In this document: positions 22,720-29,860 of the stretch, in pieces
Layout of the letters: the number at the start of each line of letters is the position of its first letter
How positions within the stretch are numbered: position 1 is the first letter of the stretch
DNA from: RGIG8497 sp045593265
GTDB lineage: Bacteria > Bacillota > Clostridia > RGIG6154
Assembly (NCBI GenBank): GCA_045593265.1
Contig: JAZNWH010000087.1
Location: 1 to 29,860, forward strand
DNA length: 29,860 nt
Direction: 5' to 3'
Notes under the pieces: generated by a model
Told to the model about the DNA's origin: nothing
Seen by the model: only the letters and a program-made list of their open reading frames with translations
Databases searched by the model: none
Made by a program: the position numbers and the translations under genes

Positions 22720-23578
22720 TATTTACCTTATTGTAAACGTTATATTCTTCCCAAATATCTTCAAGCTGACCAAGAGTTTCTTTGACTTCATCCTGTTTTC
22801 TAAGTCCAAGTGCTACTATCAACGCATTGATAATACTCATTGGTGCAACAAGAGAGTCAACAAAGGAAACCATATCGCTTTTTGCAAACAACGCATAACT
22901 GCTGTTGGCAACAACAGGGGATTTTGGTGTATCAGTAATTCCTATTACTTTTGCACCACGACTTCTCGCATATTCCATAGATTTCACAGTTCTTCGTGAG
23001 TATCTTGGGAAAGTAATGCCTATAACCACATCTTTTTCGTTTACTCTTAAAATTTGTTCAAACATTTCACTCATACTGTTTGTATGCACAAGTCTTACAT
23101 TATCAAAAATAAGATTTAAATAAAACCCCAGAAAGGACGAAAGTGCTGATGCACTTCTTACCCCCATTACATATATGTGTTCTGCATTTAATATAGCTTC
23201 TACTGCATTATCAAATGCAGTTCTGTCTATATCTTCGAGAGTATGCTTAAGCTTAGATATATCAGCACTTATTACTTTGGTAATAATGTCCTTATTTTCC
23301 ATCTTATCTACAGCTATTTCATGTCTTTGAACAGAAGTAAGACGATTTTTTACTACATCACTTAACGCTTCCTGTAATTCAGGAAATCCCTCGTAGCCTA
23401 AAACATTTGCAAAACGCACAACAGTAGATTCGCTTACATCTACCTGCTGACCAAGTTTTAAAGCTGTCATAAACATAGCCTTATCATAATGAGTAAGAAT
23501 AAATTCACCTATTCTTCTCTGACTTTTACTAAGTTGAGGCATTCTTTGTTCTATTTGTTCGAGTACATTATTATCCAT
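22709..23578 (-). CDS. MurR/RpiR-family transcriptional regulator
   Basis: A 289-residue regulator with an N-terminal HTH_6 domain (residues about 5-80: LEQIEQRMPQLSKSQRRIGEFILTHYDKAMFMTALKLGQQVDVSESTVVRFANVLGYEGFPELQ). A SIS sugar-phosphate-binding domain follows (about 125-260, with HIYVMGVRSASALSSFLGFYLN and DVVIGITFPRYSRRTVKSMEYARSRGAKVIGITDTPKSPV). Such proteins sense phosphorylated sugars, but no sugar gene lies nearby. It is embedded in a housekeeping operon between rluB and the flavoprotein, which is unusual for a ligand-sensing regulator. It may act at distant sites or on the rluB promoter; the target is unknown. Confidence 0.92.
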   Translation of the reverse strand: MDNNVLEQIEQRMPQLSKSQRRIGEFILTHYDKAMFMTALKLGQQVDVSESTVVRFANVLGYEGFPELQEALSDVVKNRLTSVQRHEIAVDKMENKDIITKVISADISKLKHTLEDIDRTAFDNAVEAILNAEHIYVMGVRSASALSSFLGFYLNLIFDNVRLVHTNSMSEMFEQILRVNEKDVVIGITFPRYSRRTVKSMEYARSRGAKVIGITDTPKSPVVANSSYALFAKSDMVSFVDSLVAPMSIINALIVALGLRKQDEVKETLGQLEDIWEEYNVYNKVNNDE

Positions 23579-23584
23579 AATTAC

Positions 23585-24301
23585 CTACCTGAAACTTTTT
23601 ATTTCTTCTTCTCTTAGATGGCGCCACTTACCGTATGGAAGATTTCCTAAGGTGAGCTTCCCCACACTGATTCTTTTAAGTTCAAGAACAGGATGTCCTA
23701 TAAAAGAAAACATTCTTCTTACCTGACGTTTCTTACCTTCTGTTATTGTTATCTTCATAACGCAGCTACCATTGGGATTGATTTTTTCTATATTTACTTT
23801 AGCTGGCTGCGTTAAACCATCTTCAAGCATAACACCGTGTCTTAAGGCGGATATATCCTTTGGAGATGGAACCCCTCCGCTTACCAAAGCAAGATATGTT
23901 TTAGGAATTTTATATCTCGGATGAATAATCCTGTTTGCAAAATCTCCGTCATTCGTAAGCAAAAGCAGTCCTTCCGTATTCTTGTCAAGCCTTCCTATAG
24001 GAAAAACTCTTTCATTAATATCTCTGCTTACTATATCCAAAACAGTTTGTCTTCCTCGCTCATCATCTGCAGTAGTTAGAAAACCTACAGGTTTGTTCAG
24101 CATAATATATAATTTTTTATTCTTTTCCTTGATTTCATTACCATTGTAAAGAATTTTGTCATAATCAGGATCAACGCTCATACCAAGTGTTGCTACCTTT
24201 CCGTTAACAGTAATTTTACCGTCAGTAATTAATTCTTCACACTTTCTCCGTGATGCAACACCACAGGAAGCAAGGTACTTCTGAAGTCTGATTTTATCCA
24301 T
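23585..24301 (-). CDS. rluB: 23S rRNA pseudouridine synthase RluB-type
   Basis: A 238-residue RsuA/RluB-family enzyme that isomerises a uridine in large-subunit rRNA. It has an N-terminal S4 domain (MDKIRLQKYLASCGVASRRKCEELITDGKITVNGKVATLG). The catalytic domain carries the family motif GRLDKNTEGLLLLTNDGDFANRIIHPRYKIPKTYLA, where the Asp in GRLD is the catalytic residue. It ends with GKKRQVRRMFSFIGHPVLELKRISVG. GAGGT precedes the ATG. It is the first gene of the ten-gene minus-strand operon, with a strong promoter upstream. RluB is the usual name in Clostridia; the exact site (position 2605 in E. coli numbering) is inferred. Confidence 0.92.
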   Translation of the reverse strand: MDKIRLQKYLASCGVASRRKCEELITDGKITVNGKVATLGMSVDPDYDKILYNGNEIKEKNKKLYIMLNKPVGFLTTADDERGRQTVLDIVSRDINERVFPIGRLDKNTEGLLLLTNDGDFANRIIHPRYKIPKTYLALVSGGVPSPKDISALRHGVMLEDGLTQPAKVNIEKINPNGSCVMKITITEGKKRQVRRMFSFIGHPVLELKRISVGKLTLGNLPYGKWRHLREEEIKSFR

Positions 24302-24328
24302 ATTTACCTCGTAAAATATTAATAATTT

Positions 24329-24357
24329 ATTGTATCATACTTTAGATATAAAGTCAA
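24329..24357 (-). promoter_or_regulatory. Sigma-A promoter of the rluB-to-tyrS operon
   Basis: On the minus strand TTGACT (24352-24357), 17 bases, then TACAAT (24329-24334) with an extended -10 TGA. The start would be about 20 bases before the rluB ATG. It follows directly on the sigF terminator. Confidence 0.85.
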
Positions 24358-24358
24358 A

Positions 24359-24408
24359 CAAAAAAGAACCTGCAGCAAAAATCGCATCATTTTGCTACAG
24401 ATTCTTTT
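24359..24408 (-). terminator. Intrinsic terminator of the spoIIA operon
   Basis: A long stem pairs 24362-24376 with 24394-24408, followed on the minus strand by TTTTTTG. Two positions pair only as G-U in minus-strand RNA and would be C-A mismatches in the other strand's RNA, so the hairpin was kept for minus-strand transcripts. Confidence 0.82.
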
Positions 24409-24409
24409 G

Positions 24410-25048
24410 TTATTTACTCATACTTTTAAGAAGAGTTAGTATTTTCTTTTCAAGACGGGAAATCTGAACCTGAGACACACCTATGATATCAGACACTTCC
24501 TGTTGCGTTTTATTCTTGAAATATCGTAGCTGGAGAATAGTTCTGCTTCTTTCGTCAAGCTTTTCCATGAGTTCTTTTACGTATATTTTATCAAGAACAT
24601 TTTCTTCTGATCCCTCATCAGATAAAACACAATCAAGTCCGTTGTCGAAAGACGAAAGGTTTATTTCACTGTCTATTGCATCTACTATTTCTTCGCGGGT
24701 CAATTTAGTTTCCGAAATCAGTTCACTTAAAACAGGTTCTCTTCCTTTTTCTTTAATAAAATTTTGCCTGCAGGCATTTACCTTTGTCAAATCTTCCTTT
24801 AGCTTTCGGGATATTTTTATATAATTATTATCACGAAGATATCTTTTAATTTCTCCCATTATCAGTGGTACTGCATAGGTGGAAAATTTGTATCCGAGTT
24901 CTTCATTGAATTTTGAAGTGGCCTTTATAAGACCAATACAGCCGATTTGTACCAAATCCTCAAATTCAGTCCCTCTTCCTGTAAATCGTTTTGCTATATT
25001 CATCACCAGACCCATATTTTGATTTACAAATTCATTATCACAGTTCAT
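24410..25048 (-). CDS. sigF: Sporulation sigma factor SigF (SpoIIAC), short form
   Basis: The forespore-specific sigma factor. Region 2 is clear (NQNMGLVMNIAKRFTGRGTEFEDLVQIGCIGLIKATSKFNEELGYKFSTYAVPLIMGEIKRYLRD). Region 3 follows (KISRKLKEDLTKVN), and region 4 (LDERSRTILQLRYFKNKTQQEVSDIIGVSQVQISRLEKKIL) holds the DNA-recognition helix. At 212 residues it is about 40 shorter than the Bacillus protein as I recall it and starts almost directly at region 2, lacking the usual N-terminal helix segment. The frame opens further up only to a TTG at 25060; ATG 25048 has GGAG at good spacing. It overlaps spoIIAB by 11 bases. Gene order confirms SigF over SigG. Confidence 0.92.
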   Translation of the reverse strand: MNCDNEFVNQNMGLVMNIAKRFTGRGTEFEDLVQIGCIGLIKATSKFNEELGYKFSTYAVPLIMGEIKRYLRDNNYIKISRKLKEDLTKVNACRQNFIKEKGREPVLSELISETKLTREEIVDAIDSEINLSSFDNGLDCVLSDEGSEENVLDKIYVKELMEKLDERSRTILQLRYFKNKTQQEVSDIIGVSQVQISRLEKKILTLLKSMSK

Positions 25049-25469
25049 TGATAGCTCCAATGGTTTTTTTCATAATTACCTTAGTTCCCAAACCCGGACG
25101 GGAAACAACATCCACATAGTCCATAAACGCTTCCATAACTGTAAATCCCATACCGGAATGTTCCTTTTCAGGCTGAGAAGTATACAAAGGCTCCCTTGCT
25201 CTTTCTACATCTTCTATTCCCCTTCCGTAATCTTCAATCTCTATGTAAATTTCTCTTCCTTTTATTTCGGCAGTTATATTAACTGTACCTGTAAGATTTT
25301 CATATCCGTGAACTATGGAATTTGTTACTGCTTCGGAAACCGCTGTTTTCACATCACATATTTCCTCTATTGTAGGGTCAAGCTCTGTAAGAAAGCTTGC
25401 TATCAACTGACGCGACAGCCTTTCATTTGAATCTTTACTCTTTATTGAAAGTTTAATATAGTTATCCAT
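25038..25469 (-). CDS. spoIIAB: Anti-sigma F factor SpoIIAB
   Basis: A serine kinase of the GHKL fold that holds SigF inactive and phosphorylates SpoIIAA. The 143-residue protein shows the N box, VSEAVTNSIVHGYEN, the G1 box, EDYGRGIEDVERAREPLYTS, and the G2 box, EHSGMGFTVMEAFMD. ATG 25469 has AGAGGTGG upstream and lies inside the end of spoIIAA, with an 8-base overlap. A longer open frame from 25517 is not needed. The overlaps on both sides suggest tight translational coupling, in keeping with the partner-switch stoichiometry. Confidence 0.95.
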   Translation of the reverse strand: MDNYIKLSIKSKDSNERLSRQLIASFLTELDPTIEEICDVKTAVSEAVTNSIVHGYENLTGTVNITAEIKGREIYIEIEDYGRGIEDVERAREPLYTSQPEKEHSGMGFTVMEAFMDYVDVVSRPGLGTKVIMKKTIGAINEL

Positions 25470-25812
25470 TGTATGCCACCTCTCGCATAGAATTAATTGC
25501 TTTATCCGTAGTTTCATATATCGGTATAATTTTATGAAGTCCGGATATATTTATAATTTTCTCCACTTGTTTTTTTGGCGAAGCTATCATAACATTTCCG
25601 TTAAGACTCTTAATCGTTTTGTATCTTCCTAAAATCATACCTATCCCGGAGCTGTCCATAAAATCCAAATCATTAAAATCAAAAATAAGGTTTTTAACAG
25701 GTCTGTTCCTTATTTCATTGTCAATTTCTTGACGGTAACCATTGCTGTTGCTGTGATCCATTTCGCCATTTATTTTTACCACAAGGCTGTTACCTATAAG
25801 TATTTTTGTCAT
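25462..25812 (-). CDS. spoIIAA: Anti-sigma F factor antagonist SpoIIAA
   Basis: A STAS-domain protein, 116 residues, that in its unphosphorylated form frees SigF by binding SpoIIAB. The phosphorylation site is in FMDSSGIGMILGRYK (S54/S55), and the N-terminal VVKINGEMDHSNS strand is typical. AAAGGT precedes the ATG. It is the first gene of spoIIAA-AB-sigF. In Bacillus the operon is driven by SigH and Spo0A; I could not find a convincing SigH promoter or Spo0A box in the 100-base gap to the valS terminator. Confidence 0.95.
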   Translation of the reverse strand: MTKILIGNSLVVKINGEMDHSNSNGYRQEIDNEIRNRPVKNLIFDFNDLDFMDSSGIGMILGRYKTIKSLNGNVMIASPKKQVEKIINISGLHKIIPIYETTDKAINSMREVAYNG

Positions 25813-25843
25813 AACACTCTTACCTTTCTTTTATATTACTTAT

Positions 25844-25863
25844 ATCATAAATAATTTTATGAT
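25844..25863. promoter_or_regulatory. Perfect palindromic hairpin upstream of spoIIAA
   Basis: ATCATAAA and TTTATGAT form an 8-base-pair perfect stem with a 4-base centre, 31 bases upstream of the spoIIAA start. It could be a protein-binding palindrome for spoIIA control. With the T run that follows on the plus strand it could also be a terminator-like structure, though no plus-strand gene feeds it. Confidence 0.35.
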
Positions 25864-25873
25864 TTTTTTGTGT

Positions 25874-25908
25874 AAAAAAAAGTCGCAAACATAAATAAAG
25901 TTTGCGAC
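25874..25908 (-). terminator. Intrinsic terminator of valS
   Basis: GTCGCAAAC (25882-25890) and GTTTGCGAC (25900-25908) form a perfect 9-base-pair stem with a 9-base loop. It is followed on the minus strand by eight T. The stem starts 10 bases after the valS stop. Confidence 0.95.
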
Positions 25909-25918
25909 AATAAATTAC

Positions 25919-28552
25919 TTATTTAATTTTATTAAGACTTTCTATAACCTTATCAAGCATTTCCTGATATTTTATACCTTTTTGCTTTTCTTCTTCAATC
26001 AACTTCGCAGGTGCTTTCGCAACAAATCCCTGATTGTTTAATTTACTCTCTACTCTCTTAACCTCACCCTCAAGTCTTGCTTTTTCTTTAAGGAGTCTTT
26101 CTTTTTCCTTTTCCATATCAATCAGCTCACCAACAGGAATATATGTTGTAGCTGACTGAGAAACAACACTTACGCAGTTTTCTGGGAGTGTATTTTCGTC
26201 AGTAATATATTCAACATTAGAAGCAGAAGCAAGTTTTGTGAAGAATGCATTACCTAATTCAAATATCTCTTTCTTATCTGTTTTTATGAATATATTTGCC
26301 TTTCTTGATGGTGGTACATTCATTTCATTTCTTGTGTTTCTTACAGCCTTAACTGCATCCATAATCATATTCATATTGCTTTCTTCTGCTGCAAAATTAA
26401 ACTCTTCATTATAAACAGGCCATACAGAACGCATAATTGTTTCGCCTTCATGAGGTAAATGCTGCCATATTTCTTCTGTTATAAACGGCATAAACGGATG
26501 AAGAAGTGTAAGTGTATTTGTAAGTACATATACAAGAACTTTCTGAGCTGTTTCATTTGTTGGATCTGTTTCTTCATAAAGACGTGATTTAACAAGTTCA
26601 ATATACCAATCACAGAAATCGTCCCATATAAAGTCATAAAGCTTAGATACTGCTACGCCCAATTCAAAGCTGTCAAGATTTTCAGTAACTTCCTTTACAA
26701 GACGGTTAAATTTGCTGATTATCCACTTATCTTCAATACAAAGCTCATCTTTTGAAGGTAATTCACAGCTGTCTACTGTAAGATTCATAAGAACAAATCT
26801 TGATGCATTCCAAATTTTATTTGCAAAGTTTCTGCTTGCTTCAACTCTCGAATCACTGTAACGCATATCATTTCCGGGTGAATTACCTGTTGCAAGTGTA
26901 AATCTTAATGCGTCAGCACCATACTTTTCAATAACATCCAATGGGTTTACACCATTACCGAGAGATTTTGACATTTTACGTCCAAGCTCATCACGAACAA
27001 TACCATGAATAAATACATGTTCAAAAGGAGCTTTACCGGTGTGTTCAAGTGCAGAGAAAATCATTCTTGCTACCCAGAAGAAAATAATATCGTATCCTGT
27101 AACTAAAGTGTTTGTAGGATAGAATTTCTTAAGGTCTTCAGCATCTTCAGGCCAACCAAGAGTTGAAAATGGCCAAAGCGCTGAACTGAACCATGTATCT
27201 AAAACATCATCGTCCTGTTTTACTTTACCACCACACTTAGGGCAGGTTTCAATATCAGTTTTTGAAACTGTCATTTCTCCACAATCCTGACAGTAAAATG
27301 CAGGAATTCTGTGTCCCCACCAAAGCTGACGTGAAATACACCAGTCGCGTACATTTTCCATCCAACCTAAATAGGTTTTTGAAAATCTTTCAGGAACAAA
27401 CTTTACTTCTCCATCTTTCACAACATCAATAGCGGGAGCTGCAAGTGGTTCCATTTTAACAAACCACTGTTTCGAAACTATAGGTTCAACAGTTGTTCCA
27501 CATCTGTAGCAAGTACCTACGTTGTGTACATGCTTTTCTATCTTAACAAGAAGCCCTTCTTTTTCAAGGTCTTCAATTATCTGCTTTCTTGCTTCGTATC
27601 TGTCAAGTCCCTGATACTTTCCGCCGAATTCATTAATCTTAGCTTCGTCATCCAAAACTTTTACAACATCAAGATTATGACGAAGACCAACTTCAAAGTC
27701 ATTAGGGTCATGGGCAGGTGTGATTTTAACAGCACCTGTTCCAAAATCCTTTTCAACATATTCATCAGCAACAACAGGAATTTCTTTGTTTACTAATGGC
27801 AATATAAGCTTTTTACCCACAAGGTGAGCATATCTTTCATCATCAGGATGTACTGCTACAGCAGTATCTCCCAAAAGGGTTTCAGGTCTTGTAGTTGCAA
27901 TAACAAGGTATTCATCAGAATCCTTAACCATATATTTTATGTGCCAGAAATTACCTTCCTGTTCCTGATATTCTATTTCTGCGTCAGAAAGGGCAGTTAT
28001 ACAGCTTGGACACCAGTTGATAATTCTATTACCACGATAAATGAGACCTTTTTCATAAAGATTGAAAAATACTTCTCTTACAGCTTTTGAACATCCTTCG
28101 TCCATTGTAAATCTTTCTCTTGACCAATCACATGAGGAACCTAATTTTTTAAGCTGATTGATAATAGTGCTTCCGAATTCTCTTTTCCAGTCCCAGACAA
28201 GTTCAAGAAATTTTTCACGTCCGATATCATGACGGGTAAGACCTTTCTCTTTTCTTAAAACTTCTTCAACCTTAATCTGTGTTGCTATACCGGCATGGTC
28301 TGTTCCTGGAAGCCACAATGCTTCATAGCCCTGCAATCTTTTATAACGAATTAAAATATCCTGCAAAGTTTCGTCAAGAGCATGACCCATATGAAGTTTG
28401 CCTGTTACGTTTGGTGGCGGAATTACTATAGTATACGGTGTCTTTTCAGATTTTGCATCCACTTTAAAGTAACCCTTTGTTTCCCAAGTATTGTAAATAC
28501 GGTCTTCAAAGGAATGGGGATCATAATTTTTATCAATATTCTTTTCGTTCAT
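25919..28552 (-). CDS. valS: Valyl-tRNA synthetase
   Basis: A class I synthetase of 877 residues that charges tRNA-Val. The HIGH motif is in PPPNVTGKLHMGHAL and the KMSKS motif in GRKMSKSLGNGVNPLDV. The editing domain has TTRPETLLGDTAVAVHP. Cysteine pairs in CYRCGTTVEP, CQDCGE and CPKCGG suggest zinc sites in the catalytic region. The C-terminal 60 or so residues (MEKEKERLLKEKARLEGEVKRVESKLNNQGFVAKAPAKLIEEE) are the usual coiled-coil tRNA-binding arm. AAAGGA precedes the ATG. It is the last gene of the operon with the methyltransferase and the small unknown gene. There is no T-box in front of it, although valS in Firmicutes often has one. Confidence 0.97.
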   Translation of the reverse strand: MNEKNIDKNYDPHSFEDRIYNTWETKGYFKVDAKSEKTPYTIVIPPPNVTGKLHMGHALDETLQDILIRYKRLQGYEALWLPGTDHAGIATQIKVEEVLRKEKGLTRHDIGREKFLELVWDWKREFGSTIINQLKKLGSSCDWSRERFTMDEGCSKAVREVFFNLYEKGLIYRGNRIINWCPSCITALSDAEIEYQEQEGNFWHIKYMVKDSDEYLVIATTRPETLLGDTAVAVHPDDERYAHLVGKKLILPLVNKEIPVVADEYVEKDFGTGAVKITPAHDPNDFEVGLRHNLDVVKVLDDEAKINEFGGKYQGLDRYEARKQIIEDLEKEGLLVKIEKHVHNVGTCYRCGTTVEPIVSKQWFVKMEPLAAPAIDVVKDGEVKFVPERFSKTYLGWMENVRDWCISRQLWWGHRIPAFYCQDCGEMTVSKTDIETCPKCGGKVKQDDDVLDTWFSSALWPFSTLGWPEDAEDLKKFYPTNTLVTGYDIIFFWVARMIFSALEHTGKAPFEHVFIHGIVRDELGRKMSKSLGNGVNPLDVIEKYGADALRFTLATGNSPGNDMRYSDSRVEASRNFANKIWNASRFVLMNLTVDSCELPSKDELCIEDKWIISKFNRLVKEVTENLDSFELGVAVSKLYDFIWDDFCDWYIELVKSRLYEETDPTNETAQKVLVYVLTNTLTLLHPFMPFITEEIWQHLPHEGETIMRSVWPVYNEEFNFAAEESNMNMIMDAVKAVRNTRNEMNVPPSRKANIFIKTDKKEIFELGNAFFTKLASASNVEYITDENTLPENCVSVVSQSATTYIPVGELIDMEKEKERLLKEKARLEGEVKRVESKLNNQGFVAKAPAKLIEEEKQKGIKYQEMLDKVIESLNKIK

Positions 28553-28572
28553 TTTATTCAGTCCTTTTTCAG

Positions 28573-28764
28573 TTAGTTTAAATTATTATCAATCATAAGT
28601 TCAAGAGAAAAATCAACTTCGGCTGATGGAACAAGCACTGCACAAGTTGTAACATCACCATCGTTTTTCTTTCTTATTCTGCAAAGAATTGAATTTTGTG
28701 AAAGTAATTCTTTCAATTCAGCAGTTCTTTGCAAATCGTTTGTTACTAAGATTTCAGTCCACAT
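28573..28764 (-). CDS. Small protein of unknown function (63 residues) before valS
   Basis: I do not recognise it with confidence. The start is well supported by GGGAGG 8 bases before the ATG, and it lies snugly between a methyltransferase gene (18 bases) and valS (20 bases), so it is real. The sequence alternates short strands and helices (TEILVTNDLQRTAELKELLSQNSILCRIRKK, then TTCAVLVPSAEVDFSLELMIDNN). It has no signal peptide or membrane segment. The layout faintly recalls the small DUF2007-type putative signal-transducing proteins, but that is a guess. It is probably a soluble cytosolic protein. Confidence 0.75.
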   Translation of the reverse strand: MWTEILVTNDLQRTAELKELLSQNSILCRIRKKNDGDVTTCAVLVPSAEVDFSLELMIDNNLN

Positions 28765-28782
28765 AAATTATCCTCCCTATTC

Positions 28783-29625
28783 TCAGCTTTCTTTACTGAG
28801 AACAGCTACTACCATTTTAACAGTATATTCCTTAAGATGCTTCATTTTGCATAAAGGCGTTAAAAAGTTTCTTAAAGGAACTTCGTTGTAATATTCGAGT
28901 GAAAGTTTACTGTCTTTAACAAGCTTATTAAAACGAACAATACTCATTTTGTTTATATATGAAAAATATTCCTTCCCATTTTCATCTTTGCCAATACGAA
29001 AACTAATACGTCTTTTGGCATCAGGCTTATCCTTCACTAAATCTTTATAGGTTTCAATTAAGGTTTCATCACTGAAAAACACATGCACCCAAGGCATACC
29101 TATAACATCACTCAGATGTGCACCAAAAGGATGATTGTAAGGTGGGAAATTAACATAAAGCTTTCCCTTTGGTTTCAGGATACGATAAATTTCATTCAAA
29201 ACTGCTTTCGGGTCTGCAACATGTTCCATTGCATCGTTCATTATTATTGTATCAAAAGAATTATCAGCAAATTCAGTTTTTGCCGCATCACCACAAACAA
29301 ATTTAAACCCTTCAAGACCAAGTTCGTTTGCAAGAACTTCAGACTCTTGTGCATATTCCTCAACAACATCTATTCCTGTAACAGATTTTGCACCTTGAGA
29401 CAAATAATATAACGATTTTCCTCCCGCACCGCAGCCGATATCAAGAATATCCTTATCCTTAAACATTTCATCAATTTGTGTATGTTCAAGATAAAATTTA
29501 ATTGTCTGTTCCCCTTTTGTATACTGCCACATTGCATAACTCATCTGTCCGTCGTTTTGCATATTAAACGGATGCTTTGGAAGAGGGAAAATTTTATTTA
29601 TAGTTTTTAACAGTTTTACCGACAT
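28783..29625 (-). CDS. Class I SAM-dependent methyltransferase
   Basis: A 280-residue methyltransferase of the UbiE/Methyltransf_11-like type. Motif I is DIGCGAGGKSLYYLSQGA with the acidic end of strand 2 at VTGIDVVEEYAQ. Motif II-like residues are FVCGDAAKTEFADNSFDTIIMNDAMEHVADPKAVLNEIYRILKPKGKLYVNFPP. The C-terminal third is variable and probably forms the substrate site, so the substrate is unknown; small molecules, lipids or sugars are possible. GGGAGA precedes the ATG. It is the first gene of the operon leading to valS and has a perfect consensus promoter. Confidence 0.9.
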   Translation of the reverse strand: MSVKLLKTINKIFPLPKHPFNMQNDGQMSYAMWQYTKGEQTIKFYLEHTQIDEMFKDKDILDIGCGAGGKSLYYLSQGAKSVTGIDVVEEYAQESEVLANELGLEGFKFVCGDAAKTEFADNSFDTIIMNDAMEHVADPKAVLNEIYRILKPKGKLYVNFPPYNHPFGAHLSDVIGMPWVHVFFSDETLIETYKDLVKDKPDAKRRISFRIGKDENGKEYFSYINKMSIVRFNKLVKDSKLSLEYYNEVPLRNFLTPLCKMKHLKEYTVKMVVAVLSKES

Positions 29626-29661
29626 ATAAATCTCCCTGTATAAATTTTACATACATAGATT

Positions 29662-29690
29662 ATTATATTACTTTCTTCAAAAAATGTCAA
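29662..29690 (-). promoter_or_regulatory. Perfect sigma-A promoter of the methyltransferase-valS operon
   Basis: On the minus strand TTGACA (29685-29690), exactly 17 bases, TATAAT (29662-29667): full consensus in both boxes. The start would be about 30 bases before the ATG. Confidence 0.92.
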
Positions 29691-29773
29691 TAGCATACTC
29701 TTTTGTCAACAAAAAAAGCATGTTGTGATACAATTGATGGGTGACAAATAAAAAGGAAAATGAACTCCAAATA

Positions 29774-29782
29774 TGATATAAT
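29774..29782 (+). promoter_or_regulatory. Extended -10 promoter of the right-edge gene
   Basis: TGA-TATAAT (29774-29782) without a good -35 box. A start near 29789 would leave about 38 bases of leader with AAGGAG at 29811-29816. Confidence 0.5.
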
Positions 29783-29826
29783 GTTAATGACCAAAAAAAC
29801 ATGTATCAAAAAGGAGACATTTTCCT

Positions 29827-29860
29827 ATGAGTATTTTAACATCAGAAGCAAGGTTTCGTC
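29827..29860 (+). CDS. N-terminal fragment of a plus-strand gene, possibly a transposase
   Basis: ATG 29827 follows AAGGAG at 10 bases, and the frame runs off the edge after MSILTSEARFR. That short start resembles the beginning of some IS-encoded helix-turn-helix transposases in Clostridia, as I remember them, but eleven residues cannot prove it. A second frame from ATG 29760 is also open to the edge, with a less well spaced ribosome-binding site. The remainder lies outside the window. Confidence 0.4.
   Translation, partial: MSILTSEARFR

Noticed and set aside
29760..29860. Gene starting at ATG 29760
   Set aside because: The frame is open to the edge, but its AAGG is only about 3 bases from the ATG and the -10 box at 29777 lies inside it; ATG 29827 is better supported.

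Overview
The window looks like chromosomal DNA from an AT-rich, anaerobic, spore-forming member of the Clostridia. The spoIIAA-spoIIAB-sigF operon gives the sporulation potential. A ferredoxin-dependent 2-oxoacid oxidoreductase and an iron-sulfur serine dehydratase point to anaerobic life. An IspH-S1 fusion, a T-box riboswitch and consensus sigma-A promoters point to Firmicutes. I see no rRNA, tRNA or CRISPR. Base composition and gene packing look chromosomal throughout, except for a possible insertion-sequence edge at the far right.

Left part (1-2487). A truncated pheA (chorismate mutase/prephenate dehydratase) reads leftwards off the edge. Divergent to it, a strong extended -10 promoter transcribes a leader made largely of small hairpins joined by ATGAATTG or its complement. 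The leader is followed by a four-helix-bundle protein gene, a GNAT acetyltransferase gene and then rnmV (RNase M5).

Aromatic operon (2471-10389). A consensus promoter leads into a complete T-box leader. Its specifier reads UAC (Tyr) and its T box reads UGGU, which fits a tRNA with A73. Downstream lie a sodium:solute symporter, an AMP-forming acyl-CoA ligase, iorA, iorB, paaK and a double-ACT protein, then an intrinsic terminator. A T-box turns genes on when its amino acid is short. I therefore infer that the operon works anabolically: uptake of an arylacetate (for example 4-hydroxyphenylacetate), activation to the CoA ester, reductive carboxylation by IorAB to the arylpyruvate, and transamination to tyrosine. 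A second sigma-A promoter before iorA could uncouple the back half from the T-box. This operon is the most interesting system in the window.

Middle (10390-12134). A compact folded DNA element lies between two terminators. Next is a minus-strand gene in which a Cro/C1-type helix-turn-helix is fused to a full L-serine dehydratase, with a possible operator over its own start site.

Large minus-strand housekeeping operon (24361 down to 12103). The order of transcription is rluB, a MurR/RpiR regulator, a BaiN-type flavoprotein, cmk, plsC, ispH-S1, lon, ysxC, aspS, tyrS. Genes overlap or are spaced by a few bases. There is a strong promoter before rluB, an internal one before aspS, and a strong hairpin after tyrS.

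Right part (24362-29860, minus strand apart from the last bases). The spoIIA sporulation operon is followed on its upstream side by a second operon: a SAM methyltransferase, an unknown 63-residue protein and valS. That operon starts from a perfect TTGACA-17-TATAAT promoter and ends at a strong terminator. The last bases hold the start of a plus-strand gene that may be a transposase.

Several starts were moved downstream of the longest open frame to match Shine-Dalgarno sites: the symporter, the acyl-CoA ligase, tyrS, ysxC, lon, plsC, cmk, sigF and spoIIAB.
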